Assembly: GCA_030272155.1 (NCBI GenBank)
Contig: CP126197.1
Location: forward strand, 2,666,001 to 2,730,000
Direction of reading: 5' to 3'
DNA from: Tetradesmus obliquus
Lineage: Eukaryota > Chlorophyta > Chlorophyceae > Sphaeropleales > Scenedesmaceae
DNA: 64,000 nt
How positions within the stretch are numbered: the stretch's first letter is position 1; each line of letters begins with the position of its first letter. This document shows, in pieces, positions 20,661-33,042 of this stretch. The notes below the pieces were generated by a model. The model was not told the origin of the DNA. It saw only the letters and a program-made list of their open reading frames with translations, and ran no database searches. The position numbers and the translations under genes are program-made.

Positions 20661-23600
20661 TAGCGTCACCACGCCGTCCCCATTGGCATCTAGCGCAGCA
20701 AATTCCTCATCGAGTTCGGACTCGAGGGAGCCGGAGGAGTGCAGCGCTTCAAACACGCCAGGGGAGGCTATGCGCAGGCCCTCTGTGAGGTCTGCCTTGG
20801 TTATGTGGCCCTTGGAGGCCCTGCCAGCAGCAGCAGCAGCAGCAGCAGCAGGCAGGGAGAGTGTCAGCGTGCAGATGTTGGTTCCCCGCTGTGCATGCTG
20901 TTGCCAGCAAAGCTACCCATGCCAGAGCACTGTGGATACAGTGTGTGTAGATGCTGGTGTGAACGAGGGGGTACATTTGGCACTGCTGTAAACTGGTGAG
21001 GATGGCGGAGCACACCGCATAATTCAGACACACTGCCCGCTTTCATCCGAAGGTACTCCACACATGCGGCAAACTACACCCCTCACACGCCTCGAATGCT
21101 GCGCACACCTTTCCAGCGACTTGAAGCTTTCCTCCAGCAGCGTGCGCAGCTCCCACCCAAACACGCCTAAATGAGGCCGGCATGCGGATACTGCAACAAT
21201 CGTGATGACTGCCCCATGCCCTTGCAGGCCCCACATACATAAATGTGTACAAGCACATCAACTCCACCACACCCCGGCCGCACCTGTCCAGCGACTTGAA
21301 GCTCGCCTCCAGCAGCGTGCGCGTCTGGTGCGGCTGCAGCGCCACCTGCAGCACACCGGCAAAGAACTCCTGCGCATCCACGCTGCCCGTGTTGTCCACG
21401 TCCAGCGCGGTGAACAGCCGCTGCAGCTCGCGCTCACTCAAGTCTGGTGCAGCCTGCAGCACAGGACACAGGGACAGGCTAAGGTGCAGAACTGGTGAGA
21501 CTTGTGCAGTGGTTGAATGCTGCAAGCAAGTGTGTTGTCCACGTCCAGCGCGGTGAACAGCCGCTGCAGCTCGCGCTCACTCAGGTCCGGCGCAGCCTGC
21601 AGGGCAAACACAATGCAACATGCAATCTCTCCTTCAACAAAACATCAGCACGGCGGTGGAAAGCACACGTGGAGCACACAGCATGGCAGTAGTAGGCAGC
21701 AGGCTGTGGTACCAAAGCGCAAGGCACCTGTACACAAAGCCACGCTAGCGTATCCTCGGTGCTGGCCAACAAAAACATGGTAACAAGCGCTGACATGGAG
21801 CATATGCAATGCAAGCCACGCCGCTTGAGCCAGCCGCACCTGCTTGGTGGCCAGTGCCAGCTCCTGCAGGTCCAGCGTGCCATTGAAATCCCGGTCAAAC
21901 GCCAGGAAATGTTTGACCATCATGCTCGCCTCACTCCCAGAGATGCTGTTCGCAGCCACGCCCAGCATCACGCGCCGCGCACGGCTCAGCCCCGCAAACA
22001 GCTGCAGCTGGTGCACGATGTGCGGCGCGATAGCTGTTTGGGGTGCTACTGCTGCCAGCCATGGGTGCGACAGCAGCTGGCTGGCGCTGGGGCGCTGCTG
22101 CGGCTGCGGGCACAGCATGAGGCGGATGCAGTCCTTGGCTGGCTCGCTGATGCTGCGCCATGTGCTGCCGCTGAACTTGACCTGCGCGGGTGCAGCAGCA
22201 ATGCGGGCGGTCAGCACATCAGCAAGGTGACGGTGAGCTAAGAGCAGGTTTGTGTTTTGCATGTATGTGGATGTCGTGCAGCAGGCAACCATGGTGTGCC
22301 ACAATGCTGCTCGCGCTCGCCACTTGACAAGAAAACGCCTGCTCAGACAAGGACGACACGGCATGCCACCATACCCCCAAACTAGCTGGCATCAAAAACA
22401 AATCGTACACTGAGTGTGCCATCCTCGCCCTTCTCCGTCTGCAGCATCTCACCTCAGGCCCCTTCTTTATGTAAGCCAGTGTCTCCACATCATTGTCCTT
22501 CAGGAATGGCACGCGCCCCGTCAGCACCTGGCACAGCACCACACCCACGCTCCACACATCGCTAGCCGGCCCTGCGCTGTGTGCAGCCATCTCGGGGCTG
22601 CTGTAGCGCACCGTGCCAAAAGCATGCGGCACTTCCTCGCCTTGCAGGACAAACTCTGCTGAGCCCAGGTCGATGACCTGCAGGCGCGAGGTGATAAATC
22701 AACAACGATTCAGCGTAGTGAGGCTGCTGCTAGGTGAGGTGGAGGTGCAGACAGACACGCATGCAGCCCGGACGCACCAGCATTGTAGCTAACAGCGCAG
22801 CTGCTGCTGTATTGCACGTGCCGCCGAGGCAACTGCTGCTGGAGCAACTGCAACTTGGCTTGCCATTCCTGCAGCGAGCCCCACACACCCCTGCTGTCTT
22901 GTGCGCTGTGTGTGCTGCCCACCTTGAGTGCTCCGCTGGGTCCCTCGCAGTCAAACATGATGTTCTCTGGCTTGATGTCCATGTGAGCCACGCCCAAGCC
23001 GTGCACATGGGCCAGGTACTGCAGGAGGCTGCGCGCCATGGTGGCTGCTGTCGCCTCTGTCAGCGTGGCTCGCCTGCTGGCCACATGCTCAAACAGCTCA
23101 CCACCTGCGCAGGAGATCAACACAACACCGCATGTCATATGGTGCTCAGAAGCGCAGCCAGCCAGCTAGCCCCAACTGCTGCACATCGATCCTTGTGCGT
23201 TCAAGCTGCTGCCATCTGGTGGTGGCCACGAAGTTCGCACACACCACCTGCACACTTTCAGCTATGCAATCCTACAATGTGATGTTCAGATGAACCCACG
23301 GCATAGCAGCTGCTCCATATAACATTCACAAATACATAGAAACTGCATGCAGCGCAGCAGCGCGCACCTTTCAGCAGCGGCATGACCAGCTGGTAGCCCT
23401 TGCTGTCCTCAAACACATCCAAGAGCTTGACCGCATGCGGGTGGTGCTGCACACGGAGCATGGCGCCGATTTCCTGCAAGACCCGCGCACGCTGCAGCTC
23501 CGCATTCTTGGTGCTCTGCTCGGCAGTGCGGCAAGTCAGCAACACGCAGCAGGAGACAGGCAGAGATTTCTGATGGGTGAGGTGTGTGGAGCAGTGAGAA

Positions 23601-24152
23601 ACCAGAAGATTACAAGCAGCTGTCACATGCAGAGTGCCTCTTCAACACCTGCTGTCAGGCCTGCTCTCAGGCTGCTGCAACATGGCAAGGCACCGTTTAT
23701 TCCCACTCTGCTGTCTGTCCACAAAGCAACGACAACATGCTTGTGCAACATGCCGCGCCTACTGAGCATCTGTAGCAAGCCATGCTCCTGACACAAAACC
23801 AGGGCAGCTGCACATGCGCGCACACCTTGGCTATGGTCTTGATAGCCACGCTGCGGTTGGTGTGCTTGTTCACTGCTGTGAACACCCTGCAGGACCCTCC
23901 ATACGACACAAGTGTGGCTCGCACGTATGTGTCTCTGTAGTTGACGGCCTTGTTGGCTGCGAGCAACTTCTCAGCAGCTGCCACTGCCTTGGCCCTGATG
24001 CATGCTGCCTCCTCTGCTTTTGCAGGATCGGCGGTGAATTGCCGAACCCCTGACCGTGAACCATTCACCGACTTGTTGATGCCCGCAAGTGAGGGCTCTC
24101 CTGGCTGTTGGCTGATGGTGGAGACACATAAGTGAGACTGCGAGCAGCCCAT
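20550..24152 (-). CDS. Calcium-dependent protein kinase (CDPK) with four EF-hands
   Basis: Seven exons: 24152-23826, 23515-23368, 23104-22923, 22677-22453, 22181-21840, 21453-21284, 20820-20550 (TGA); 554 residues, normal CDPK length. The N-terminus MGCSQS is a myristoylation signal with a palmitoylatable Cys3, implying membrane attachment. Kinase landmarks: VAIK lysine at about K105, catalytic loop HMDIKPEN at 199-206, metal-binding DLG at 222-224, SSPEM, DVWSVGV and RPSASQLLSHPW. The autoinhibitory junction is followed by EF-hands near 386-402 (FDRDFNGTLDLQEL), 422-438 (LDVDNTGSVDAQEF), 461-476 (DRASKGHITKAD, degenerate) and 505-521 (LDANGDGVVTLEEF, the best). It should phosphorylate Ser/Thr targets in response to calcium. 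Oddities: HMD replaces HRD and DLG replaces DFG, while both catalytic Asp residues remain. The last residues after EF4 are weakly defined. Confidence 0.88.
20826..20851 (-). repeat. (CTG)n on the coding strand next to the exon 7 acceptor
   Basis: CAG repeat on the plus strand, hence CUG in the kinase pre-mRNA, ending a few bases before the CAG acceptor at 20823-20821. Confidence 0.8.
21100..21605 (-). repeat. Both edges of kinase exon 6 duplicated into the flanking introns
   Basis: The start of exon 6 (APDLSERELQRLFTALDVDN, with its acceptor) has a near-exact copy at about 21603-21537, inside intron 5. The end of exon 6 (TLLEASFKSLDR plus donor) has a copy at about 21165-21110 inside intron 6 reading TLLEESFKSLER. 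The functional exon lies between them at 21453-21284. Confidence 0.82.
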
Positions 24153-25288
24153 CACATGTGACTGACCTGCTAGCGCTGCTGCTGCCTGCTGGCCCTACCG
24201 CCCCCGCTGTGCAGCAGGGGCTTGCAAAGCTACTGCCAGCGGTAGCACAAGCCCACCCCCAGTGGCTCTCGCTCACTGCTGTGTGGGACCTGGCAGCAGG
24301 AGATGCCACCTGATGATGGAGCAGATAGACTGCAGAAATCCTTGGACCGCTCTCCCAACCCTACTTTATGTTAAAAATGTCAACAAGAAACTAGAACGTG
24401 TTTGTGTTGAAGTGCACACCGGTCTCTCTTGCCTCAGCTGCTCGAAATCGCGTCACCGATACGTCCTCATCGTCGCTGCAACACGCAAAAAAGCAAGGAA
24501 ACACGATCTTGTGCTTATGTACAACGACCTGCTTGTAATTAGGCTGACCAAAAACACGTGAAGGTGGGCGGGAGGTATCAGACGTAGAGGTGAACAGTTC
24601 GTCACGTTATGTATAACGCAAACGTTTTTGTTTGTACATTGAGCGGTCCTCCGTTATCTTTAATCACAATCGGAGGGATGGTGACCTGCCACAACTAACG
24701 TTAGTAGGTGTTGTCAGCAGAAAGGCGTGACGGGTGATTCAACTACCTACGATGAAGCTGACTCCTTGATGCGATTGATCACTTCACCACATGCTAGGTG
24801 TGGCATCCGAAGCTGCATGCATGCTGGCAGCATAAAGGCTCCTTGTCAGCATGTTCTTTCATCTTCCCAGCATGACAGGAGTAGCTACAGCTGAAAGTGA
24901 CCTTGCTTCTGACCTTCAGCTTCAGTCAACATATGTTGACCACAGCACGACTGTTACCGAAAAAATGCGCACTACCTGCTGATACTTGCCTACAGGCGGC
25001 CTGTGCCGCTACATCCACGCAAGCTGTCGACGTGCACTATGCATGCGCAGTACGGTACTGCCTGCCAGGCAGTGCTGATCAAGCATACTGTTCCCAGCAC
25101 GCTACTAGTGTCGCAGCCGCCCGTGAATCATGCAAGCACACGCTGCCTTGCCATTCGTGCTGGATAGCAAATAGCCATCATGGCACACTAGCTCTCTGTC
25201 TGGACTGGAACTTCGTGGATCCGATCCATGAGTGGTTGGCAACTGAGAGGCAAGCTTCTCAGAAGTGGGTCTGCATCGCCAAGCTGGC
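24153..25288. other. Intergenic region, kinase promoter side
   Basis: About 1.1 kb between the kinase start and the VPS50 stop, both on the minus strand. It should contain the kinase promoter and the VPS50 3' UTR. It is less CAG-rich than its surroundings near 24560-24800. No gene seen. Confidence 0.45.
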
Positions 25289-28200
25289 TCAGCCGAATTC
25301 TGCCAGCTCAGCATTGAGCTTGTCTATGAGTGCCACTTTCTGCTGCCGCTTGATGCCGTATGCCTCTGACATGGCCTCCACCAGCACCAGCACGCGGTGC
25401 TTGCCGTACTCTGCCAGGTGGATCTGCGCCCAGCGCCCCAGCTCCTCCCAGGGGATGTAGAAGGCCTTGATGTAGTTGTCAGCCTGGCACGAATGTGAAA
25501 GAGGAGAAGATTGTCAGCAGTCAGCAGCCATATGTTGCAGGAAGCAAGCGTGCACATCTGGCTGCGGCCCATGAGAAGATCTGGCAATGAATCTGAAACT
25601 GCCTGCTGGGAGCAGCCTGCATTCTGCGGTTTGTGGTAAACGTTGCTGGCAGCAAGCGAGCAGGGCATGCAGCAGGTGAGCTGCCAGCAGCTTGCAACTC
25701 ATGGTGGACACTCACCAGCCTAAGGCTTGATAGGGCTGTTGCTGGCGCCATGGGCCGCAGCCCCTTCTCCACTGCAGACAGGTCCAGTGACATGGCTGCG
25801 CGCCCCTCCAGGCTGCAGCGGCTGACGCGGCCCAGGCCGTCCAGGATGGCGTCACAGCCCAGCCGCACGGCAGCCTCCCACATCTGCGTAGCGGCAGGCA
25901 ACACGGTGATCCACGCTGATGGTGTTAGCGGCGGCCACCATGACATGTGCTTCTAACGCTGTAGAAGCCTTCTCATAAAGTAATCACTCACACCTGTTTC
26001 CACCGCTCAATTGCAATCAGCTGCAAGCAGCGCCACCAAGTCCCTGCTGTTGCATGACAGACTGCAGCCGCAGTAGTCCAGGGGCAGGCGCACATACATA
26101 CCATGCCATGTTGGTACACCATGCCAGCATACACACCTTCTGCTTCACGTCCTGCGGCAGGTCCGAACCCGTCATGAAGTCATTGAAGGCTCTGTACTGC
26201 TTGACAAGCGCCTCAGCCCAGGGCTGGTAGCGAGTGGCAGGCTCCTTCACGTTGTAGTTGCAGCCAGCAATCTGTGCAGCTGTGCCCCTGTCAGGGTCAA
26301 CCACCGCCTGCACCAACAACCACATGGCGACATTGACAGACACCACTCAACAAGTTGTGCTGGTGCAAGGTACTCATTGTTGCAGTCATTTGACCTGCAG
26401 GGCCTGCCGTCTGAACTCGAGTTCCGGCAGCGCACAGCTGGCATGCCGCTTGAGCTGGCGCACACTTGAGCTGAACAACATGTACTGTGCCGTCCACATG
26501 CAGCGGCAGCACAAACAGCGAGGCCGCCTCACCGACAGCAGCTGCCTGGCGCCACCCCTATAGATGGCATCCCTCAGGTCCAGCGCTGCATCCACGGTGC
26601 GCGAGAAGTAGCCTTCCACCTCCTTAGCCATGCCTGCAGCACCCAGCTGCGCCAGCAGCGCAGGCTTGGCGGCTTTGAGCGAGTCTGCAATGGCTGTCAG
26701 GGACTCGATGGCAAGCACCCGCTCCTTGAGGCCAAAGACGCGCGTAGCAGCGCCTGCGCATCGAACATTGCAGCAGCACATCCAGCGTCATAACCAGTGG
26801 ATGATGCTCAGCAGCCTGCAAGCCTTGAACAATTCAACAAAGGCGCACATGCTGGCTATGGTCACCTTGTTTATCCAGTCGCCGTACAGCGTTACCAGGG
26901 TGCCAAGCAGGAACACAGAGCCCTGCTGCCGACAGCGTGACCACAAAGTAGAGTGCAACTATTGATTGCATTCGTGTGCTCCCTCCAAAAAGCCGAATGC
27001 AACCCCGCTGTCAGGTGTATTCTTACCCTGCAATTGGTACTCCATGCCTTCATGTGTCATGCTATAGCCGCTCGCCTGCACTATAGCACTGCTGCCTCCA
27101 GCTGGGGAGGCAGACCGCTGCTCACCGCCAGCAGGGCTGGCACTTGTGCTGCCTGGCTGCAGCGACTGCCGCTGCAGGGTCTGCTGCTGTGGTGAGGGCT
27201 GTCCCTGCTTCGGCCCTGAAGGCTGCTGCGACTGCTGGCCTGCCTGCTGCTGGTTAGGACTCGACAGCACCTGCTGCTGCTGGTGCATGGGGTAGTGGCT
27301 GCCCGGGCTGTGCATACTGCTGTTCGGCAAGGGCTGCGACAAATCAGTGTTGATCAGCTCTACCATGGTGTCTTTGAATTTCTTGGTGAAGGCATCAAAC
27401 TTGGAAGCTGGGCTGCTGCTGCTGCTGCTGCTTGGATGGCTGTTGCTGCTGCTAGTGATGAAGCCAAAATCTAGAATGGAGCTGCTGCTTGGGGCTGCTT
27501 GGGGTGTTGCGGGCTTGGTGCGCTGCAGCTCCTCAACCTGCAACTCCAAGCAACCAGTCCATGCATGGTAGTGAGTATACATCATGATTGGCCTTCATAC
27601 ACCTTTTCTTGACATGGAAGGCAGGCGCAGGCTGTGATATTTGAAGGCAGCCTGCACCAGCACTTTGCACCAACAAACAGCTGTGCGTAATGCTATAAGC
27701 TAGCCGTTTGAGGCTCTCACCTGTGCTTTGTACTTGCAGCCAGGGCTAGTTGTGATGCGCAACAGAGCACTCCTCAGCCTGTGAGGCAGCAGGTCATCCT
27801 GCCACACCAGTGCCTCTAGTTTGACATCGCTGAACAGGATGAAGCACGCCAGCAGGAAGTTGTCAAACAGCTCAGACACAGCAGCCCAAAGTGCAGGCTG
27901 GCTTGCAGGAAGCACTGGCATCAGCGCTGCCAGATTGTTCATGTGGCGCAGCACCAGCATGCTGCTCTTGGTTGCCACTCGGCCAGCTGCTGTTGAGGGT
28001 GTGCCTGAGGCTTGGTCAGAAGGCTGTACAGGCTGGCCACATGCAGCTTGCACCACAGAGCGCCCTGCACACAGAGCATGCCGCAACGTGCTGCTTTAGC
28101 CATGTAGCAGAGGGCTGAGAGGAGGAACAAGACTAGCTGACAGGCAGCAGGAGGTTCACCCTGCAAGACTGACATGCACACATCACAAAATGTTGGTTGT

Positions 28201-31200
28201 ACAGTACCAAGCTGTACCTGTAACACAAGCAATGAGATATGTGGCAGGGTACCATCATTGGACGTTGTTTCTCCAAAGCCGTCAACGCATCTGCACAGAG
28301 CATGATGTGGCTCACCTCCCACAGCCCTGGTGCGCGCCTTTGCTGTGAAGGGGTTGCCTGCCTGCATCCATACGTCAAAGTCTGCCACACAGCCAGACTG
28401 TCCATGTGCAGGCAACAAGTAGGGGCTGTTGCTTAGCTGCTGTCTCAGGCCATTGGTGTCAATGCTGCTGCTGCTGCTACTGCTACTGGGGTTGCTGATG
28501 CCGCCTGCACTGCTGCGTGCATTCAGTGGCTGCCAGTCCTCCAAAGCAAGGGACATTCTCAGCGCTTCCATGTTGGCCTTCTGGTAACTGTCCACACAGG
28601 CTGCCAGGCTGGATAGTACTGTAGCCCGTAGTGGCAGCGAGCAGCCAGTGAAGGCTTCAGCGATGGACACAAAGTGGAGGCACCCCTCCAGCACCTGGCG
28701 AGCAGCAGTACAGCATAGAGTTGCCTGTGGGTCAGGGAAGCGGCTGTTTTTTGCAACCACATCGCTGCATACCGTGCAAACTGTTGCTGGAGCGTTGCTG
28801 GATGAGCAGTAGACCAAAGTGCCCCTCACCCTCATGAAGTCCTCTCCTTTACACTTCTTGGCTACTGCCAGCAGCTCGCACACGCGCGCAGCAGCCACCT
28901 CGATGATGTCCATCCTGCTGCTAGCCAACCCACCAGCCACAGCTTCCAGCATGCTGCTGGTAGCAGCCTGCACCTGATCCAGCTCAGCCTGACTGGGCGC
29001 TGCTGGCACTGCACTGCCTGTGATACCAGGCTGGCTAGTGGTCTCACTGCTCGCACCGCCGCTGCTGCTGGTGGCCTCACAATGGCTTTTCAAAGCGGCT
29101 GCAGCAGCTGCAGCGGCAGCCTGCTGCTGCTCAATGCCGGCCCTGTGCCACTGCAGCATACGGCTGTAGCTGCACAGTAGCTCAAACAGGATCTCTAGCA
29201 GCTTTGTGAGGCATGGCTGCACCATCTCTGCTGACAGCAGCTTGCAAAGCTCCTCTGTTGTGCAGTCACCCAGGCCACTGCAGCTGCTGCGTGCACTGAG
29301 ACTGCCGCTGATACTGCTGCTGGCATCACCACCACCGCTGCCGCGTGGGCTGCTGAACGCTGCCTTAGCCAGCACCATGGAGCGCACCAACCGCATTGCT
29401 GAATCACTGATGGAGTCCCTGAAGCACGCCAGCACCTTGGCAGCTAGTGCAGGGCCAGGCAAGCCCTGCAACAGGTATGCCTCCAACAGCTGCAGGACAG
29501 ACGGAAAAGCAGGCAAGAGTTGCTATATGCAGTACAACCAGGAACTTTGTTACAATGAGGAGGCAGCGTGCAATTGCTCTCACAGTGTCGAAGTGCACGG
29601 CTGGAGCACGTAATGTGAAAACACAACCTTATTAATGTCCTGCAAGTACCTGCAGGTGGGGATGCAGAATCTGCTGTGCTGTGCTGATCAATTGCTCACC
29701 TTGCTGTAACCCTGCGGGGTGAAGTCGCTGCACACGTTCAGCACTGCTGTGCCCAAGCGCTGCTGAGTGTCATAGTACTGCTGCTGCACAGTCAAGCGCA
29801 ACTCCGGCTCCACCTGCAGGCAGGAGATGCAGGAGCACCATATGTCCTGTCAAGGTCAGCCTGGCATCAACCTGTTCGTTGGCAGGAGAACCAGAGCAAC
29901 ACAGGCTGAAGCACCTTAACCCAACTGGATGCTTGATACAGATGCAGAGTGCAGACCAGTTGAGCTTCTGTCCGACACACCAAGCAACATCTGCTTACTG
30001 TGAAGGCACCCAGCGTGTCCACAGCTTGGAAGCAGTCCATGCAGAGCAGGATTGCCTCCCCAAAGTCGCCCTGCTCATGCACTTTCCTGCAAGCAGGGAA
30101 GCACAGCGTCCTTCAGCGCCGCATCCCCTGCTGGTGCTGAAACTTGCTACGGTAACCCTGCAAGCTAGAACGGCACGTGAACATTGCTAAACCAACAGGA
30201 GCACCTGTGTTGTGCTGAGCTACGATAGTGCCAAACAGTGTGATTTGAGCCAACCATCACACACCTGAGCGCTTGCTGCAGGTCCTGAACTTTCTTCATC
30301 TTGTTGGCCACCTCCAGCACCTCCATGTAAGCTTGCTTCTTGCGGGTAGTGGTGATGATCTTGATCTGCCGCTGCACGTCTTCTGCCGCCATCCTGAGCT
30401 GTGAGCGTGTGCCTTTGCAGATGACATGCGCTGCCTGGAGAGACGTGGAAAACAGCGGCAGCAGCAGCAATGGTGTGTTTGCTTTGTCAACTGCAAGTCA
30501 ATCACCATGCCCAGCAGAGAGTAGGGTGAACTCATGGCACAGAGGTCATGGGACCAAAACCTATTTCGCTAGTTCTGTGTGCTTTCATTGGGAAGGGCAT
30601 CCGCTGTGCACCTGTAAAGCAAATGTTCAACATACAGTTCTGTGCATCCAGGTTCTGCTGTCCCGCCCCACAAGCAACGCACCTTGAGGTCGTCCTCCAC
30701 ATGTGTGACGTTTGTGATGCCAGCAATCAGCTTCTCCTGTTGCTTCTGCACTTGCTTCGCCAAGCGCACGCCAACCACCTGCAGAACAATTGCAACCCCA
30801 CTGTGAAGGGCAGGTGCACATCTCCGCAACAATCAGGCGGGAAACGTCAGGTGTCCTGCAGCATACCTCTACTGCGGCGGACAGCCGCTCCACAACACTG
30901 TCAACATCTTCTTGCTTTGCCTCGTCTCCCATCTGCCGCAGCTCGTGTTCCAGTGGGTCAAAGCCCTGGTCAAAGTATGCTTGAGGCAGCTGCTGAAGGA
31001 TGAGCTCAGCTCGGGCATCGCGTTCTTTCCTGGACTTAGTGGCTGGTGGTGCATCATGTGCTGAGCCTCCATGCAGCTGACGCCCGCTGAGCACGCTGCC
31101 CTTAGGCCTTGAGCTCAGCATGGAGGGCAGGTCAGAGATGCTGCTCAGGCCCTGCTCCAAAGTGTCACTGAAGGACTTGAAGCGTGTGGTGAGGTCATCA

Positions 31201-31214
31201 AGCACGTTCGACAT
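25289..31214 (-). CDS. VPS50: VPS50/syndetin, EARP tethering-complex subunit
   Basis: Thirteen supported exons: 31214-30867, 30778-30683, 30434-30265, 30086-29999, 29813-29700, 29489-28830, 28724-28316, 28064-27721, 27537-27027, 26753-26533, 26307-26137, 25883-25716, 25483-25289 (TGA), about 1165 residues with phases kept. A 60-nt in-frame exon at 26925-26866 is possible. Matches to plant VPS50 as I recall it: QAYFDQGFDPLEHEL near the N-terminus, coiled-coil text AAHVICKGTRSQLR...KKQAYMEVL, GNPFTAKA in the middle, SSMLVLRHMNNLAALM, FGLKERVLAIESL, and the C-terminal EGRAAMSLDLSAVEKGL...DNYIKAFYIPWEEL. VPS50 replaces VPS54 in a GARP-like complex with VPS51/52/53 and tethers vesicles for endosomal recycling. 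Exon 9 is a Gln/Ser/Pro-rich linker absent from the plant protein I compared. The gene diverges from the CCCH-WW gene across 471 bp. Confidence 0.87.
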
Positions 31215-31685
31215 CTTGCTAAGCTGCTTAAAAGTTATATCACACGTGACCGGGCTGACTGCCCTTACTCAGCGCGCAGCTGGCACCTTGCACCAGCAAT
31301 AGTACTGCCACCCATGACTGCAGAGGTACCCAGCCGTGCGAACAAGCGACAAACTGATTAGGAAACATCATTTGGTTATATTGAACACTTTCAGGTACCT
31401 GAATTGCTTCCAGCTAAACCCAGACCCTGCTACTGGGGCTTCTGCAGCCTGCGCTTCGCCAAGCTCCCTGATCTCTCCATGCAGCCCTGATGCGGGTTCC
31501 ATAGTCATAGACGGCTGCACGTGCATGCCGCTTGCTTCACCTAGGCCCGGTTACCTTACAGCACCACCAAGGCGCTCACTGGCAGCAGCAGGGTCCGGGC
31601 AGCCCTGTTGCTAGCTGTGTTTTCTTTAGTTTGAATAGAATCTAGTCCTAGTAAGAGGCTGCTAGCTACCTAAGGAGCAGTAGCT
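31215..31685. promoter_or_regulatory. Divergent promoter region, VPS50 and CCCH-WW gene
   Basis: 471 bp between two start codons facing away from each other, so it must hold both promoters and 5' leaders. I see no clear TATA box or known chlorophyte element. Confidence 0.5.
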
Positions 31686-33042
31686 ATGGACGGTGCATTT
31701 CCTTCAGAGCGGGGCCAGCCCTTCGGTGCAGACGGTGGCAGGGGCAGGGGCCCAGGCGGTCCAGGAGGTCCTGGTGGCCCAGGCGGCAGGGGCTTCAGGG
31801 GAACAGCAGAGAATGCTAAGGTGCGCACCGTTTCCCTGGTGCACCCCAACCACCCCGCCCAGCGCTGGTGGAGAGGGCAACGCGCCCACGCATAGATGTT
31901 CAGTAAATGACTCGATCGCTGGTGCTCATATTGCAGACCAAGCTGTGCACCCGCTGGATGAGCGGGGACTGCCGATTTGGAGATCGCTGCAACTTCGCTC
32001 ACGGCGAGCAGGAGCTGCGCTCTCTGCCACCCAGGGATGACTTTGGCCGTGGCCGTGGTGGTTATGGCGGTCCACCAGGCGGTGGCAGGGGCTTCGGTGG
32101 CCGTGGCATGGGTGGTTATGGTGGTCGTGGCAGGGTGAGTAGGGTCAGCAGGGGGACAAGCAGACCACAAGCAGACCACTATAGCCGCAATCAAGGCGTC
32201 AGCCTTGGCTGATTTAGGCTTGGGAGTCCGGCTTGAAGCAGTTGAAGGTGTTGCAGGGGCAGCAGGAATGGCAAGGGCCCCACGCAGACGACAGCAGCTG
32301 GGGTGACAGCAGCAGCAGCACTGTGCAAGTGGCGGATTGCTGTGCATGCGCCTGCAGATGGTGGAAGGGTGTTTTCATTCAGTCCAGAGATTGGTTGCTG
32401 GCTATGAAATACGCGCAGTGTCAAGAGTTCGTTGAGTTCTATGTTTGCTCAGTTTGCATGCGCAGCTTCGGCAACAGCAGAGCCAGCTGAGCCCACTCGA
32501 CATGTTCCTGCAAGTGGTTGCGGCAGCACAGTGAAAGCTGCCGTGTCTGGGAGGTCTGCTGGGTTTGGTGATGAGCGTTTAGAGGCATGCAGTTCAGTAC
32601 TGCAGCTGATACGCTGCCTGGTTCTTCTGCTGTGAGCCCTCAGACTGCACCTCCTGTCTGCAACCTGTTTTCCTCAATATCCTTAACACATGTGGCCAGC
32701 CCCATGCCAACAGCCTGAACAGCAGTCTGACATCGTTGGGAAATGCCACACACTCTCATGCAGGGCTACGACGACTACTACGGCGGTGGCGGCTACGGCC
32801 AGCCAGGCTACGGCGCTGTGCAGGGCTACGGCGCGCCCCAGGACCCCTACGGCGGCGGCGGCTATGGAGGCCCGCCTCGCGGCCCAGCAGAGGACCCATA
32901 CATGCGCCAGGGCGCGCCAGTGACTGGGCCCAACGGCTGGATTGCGTACAAGACGCCAGACACCGGCGAGACGTACTACCACAACCACCAGACAAACGTC
33001 ACGCAGTGGGAGCGGCCCCAGGAGTGGCTGGGCCCCATGTAA
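31686..33042 (+). CDS. CCCH zinc-finger and WW-domain protein with RGG/GYG repeats
   Basis: Three exons: 31686-31820, 31937-32134, 32764-33042 (TAA); 203 residues. Exon 1 encodes a Gly/Arg-rich start. Exon 2 opens with a single CCCH finger (KLCTRWMSGDCRFGDRCNFAHG; Cys-x7-Cys-x5-Cys-x3-His) like those of plant CCCH RNA-binding proteins, then RGG-type repeats. Exon 3 has GYG/GGYG repeats and ends with a WW domain: GWIAYKTPDTGETYYHN then TQWERP, with both Trp residues and the central Tyr pair present, so it should bind proline-rich partners. A role in mRNA processing or ribonucleoprotein assembly follows from this combination but is inferred. The start ATG follows AGCT in a reasonable context. 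Confidence 0.85.

Noticed and set aside
24160-24320. Possible upstream exon of the CDPK
   Set aside because: MGCSQS at 24152 is a complete acylation signal and normal CDPK start, so no upstream coding exon is needed.
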